A DNA stretch of 64,000 bases from Nostoc sp. NMS9 (GTDB lineage: Bacteria > Cyanobacteriota > Cyanobacteriia > Cyanobacteriales > Nostocaceae): assembly GCF_017114995.1 (NCBI RefSeq), contig NZ_JABXKL010000083.1:1-64000 (forward strand), written 5' to 3'. Every line of letters begins with the position of its first letter. The stretch's first letter is position 1. The translations under genes were made by a program, and so were the position numbers. Under the pieces are notes generated by a model. It ran no database searches. It had not been told where the DNA came from and worked only from the letters and a program-made list of their open reading frames with translations. Below are positions 63,997 to 64,000 of the stretch, one piece after another.

Positions 63997-64000
63997 CCTG

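Overview
The window reads as chromosome of a filamentous, heterocyst-type cyanobacterium (Nostoc or a close relative). Reasons: very many GCGATCGC (HIP1) octamers, heptameric short tandem repeats, swarms of small dispersed repeats and MITE-like elements, a CAAD-domain protein, PEP-CTERM-like tails, an ODP-type MBL protein, and cyanobacterial versions of AroA, Obg, UbiD and HesA. No rRNA, tRNA or CRISPR array was found. This is inferred from sequence reading alone; no database search was possible.

Layout. 0-1 kb: a repeat-bearing CAAD membrane protein. 1.9-9.1 kb: a loose molybdenum island (ModA-like binding protein with a PEP-CTERM-like tail, ModD, a SUOX-fold secreted protein, two Mop molbindins, HesA, and the remnant of a molybdate-binding regulator domain), with a 2OG-Fe(II) oxygenase and a small secreted protein mixed in. 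9.5 kb: an orphan group II intron domain V/VI. 10-15.7 kb: a 5'-truncated PAS sensor kinase, then Obg GTPase, EPSP synthase and a J-domain/pentapeptide protein. 16.7-18.1 kb: a DAHP synthase gene behind two serial attenuators, each with an aromatic-rich leader peptide. 19-25 kb: fatty acid hydroxylase, NIL-ferredoxin, DUF3616 and CHAD proteins, small exported proteins and a dead response regulator.

26-28.8 kb: B12-binding radical SAM protein (HpnP-like) and a PaiB-like protein. 29.5-37.6 kb: a co-directional cluster suggesting use of an organosulfur or amide compound (flavin monooxygenase, amidohydrolase, SGNH hydrolase, aldo/keto reductase, sulfonate-type binding protein, ABC exporter). 38-43.6 kb: EVE protein, MtfA-like peptidase, a membrane-anchored Hsp70 paired with a GrpE-like membrane protein, and a SAM hydrolase-like protein. 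44-47.5 kb: S-formylglutathione hydrolase, ODP-like MBL protein, VOC protein and transposase remnants. 48.2-54.2 kb: a 2014-residue DUF4347/delta-60/cadherin-like/RTX surface protein. 55.4-60.3 kb: phytochrome-type GAF protein, a PAS/GAF/GGDEF diguanylate cyclase and a Tat-exported beta-carbonic anhydrase. 60.4-62.4 kb: nested mobile-element debris. 62.5-64 kb: UbiD.

The two most interesting signals are (i) the tandem aromatic-peptide attenuators in front of the DAHP synthase gene, and (ii) an 18/21-bp element that repeatedly interrupts GAT^CG of HIP1-like sites and in three genes adds 6 or 7 codons in frame. Small dispersed repeats are already known from Nostoc, so the second is new only in its local detail.
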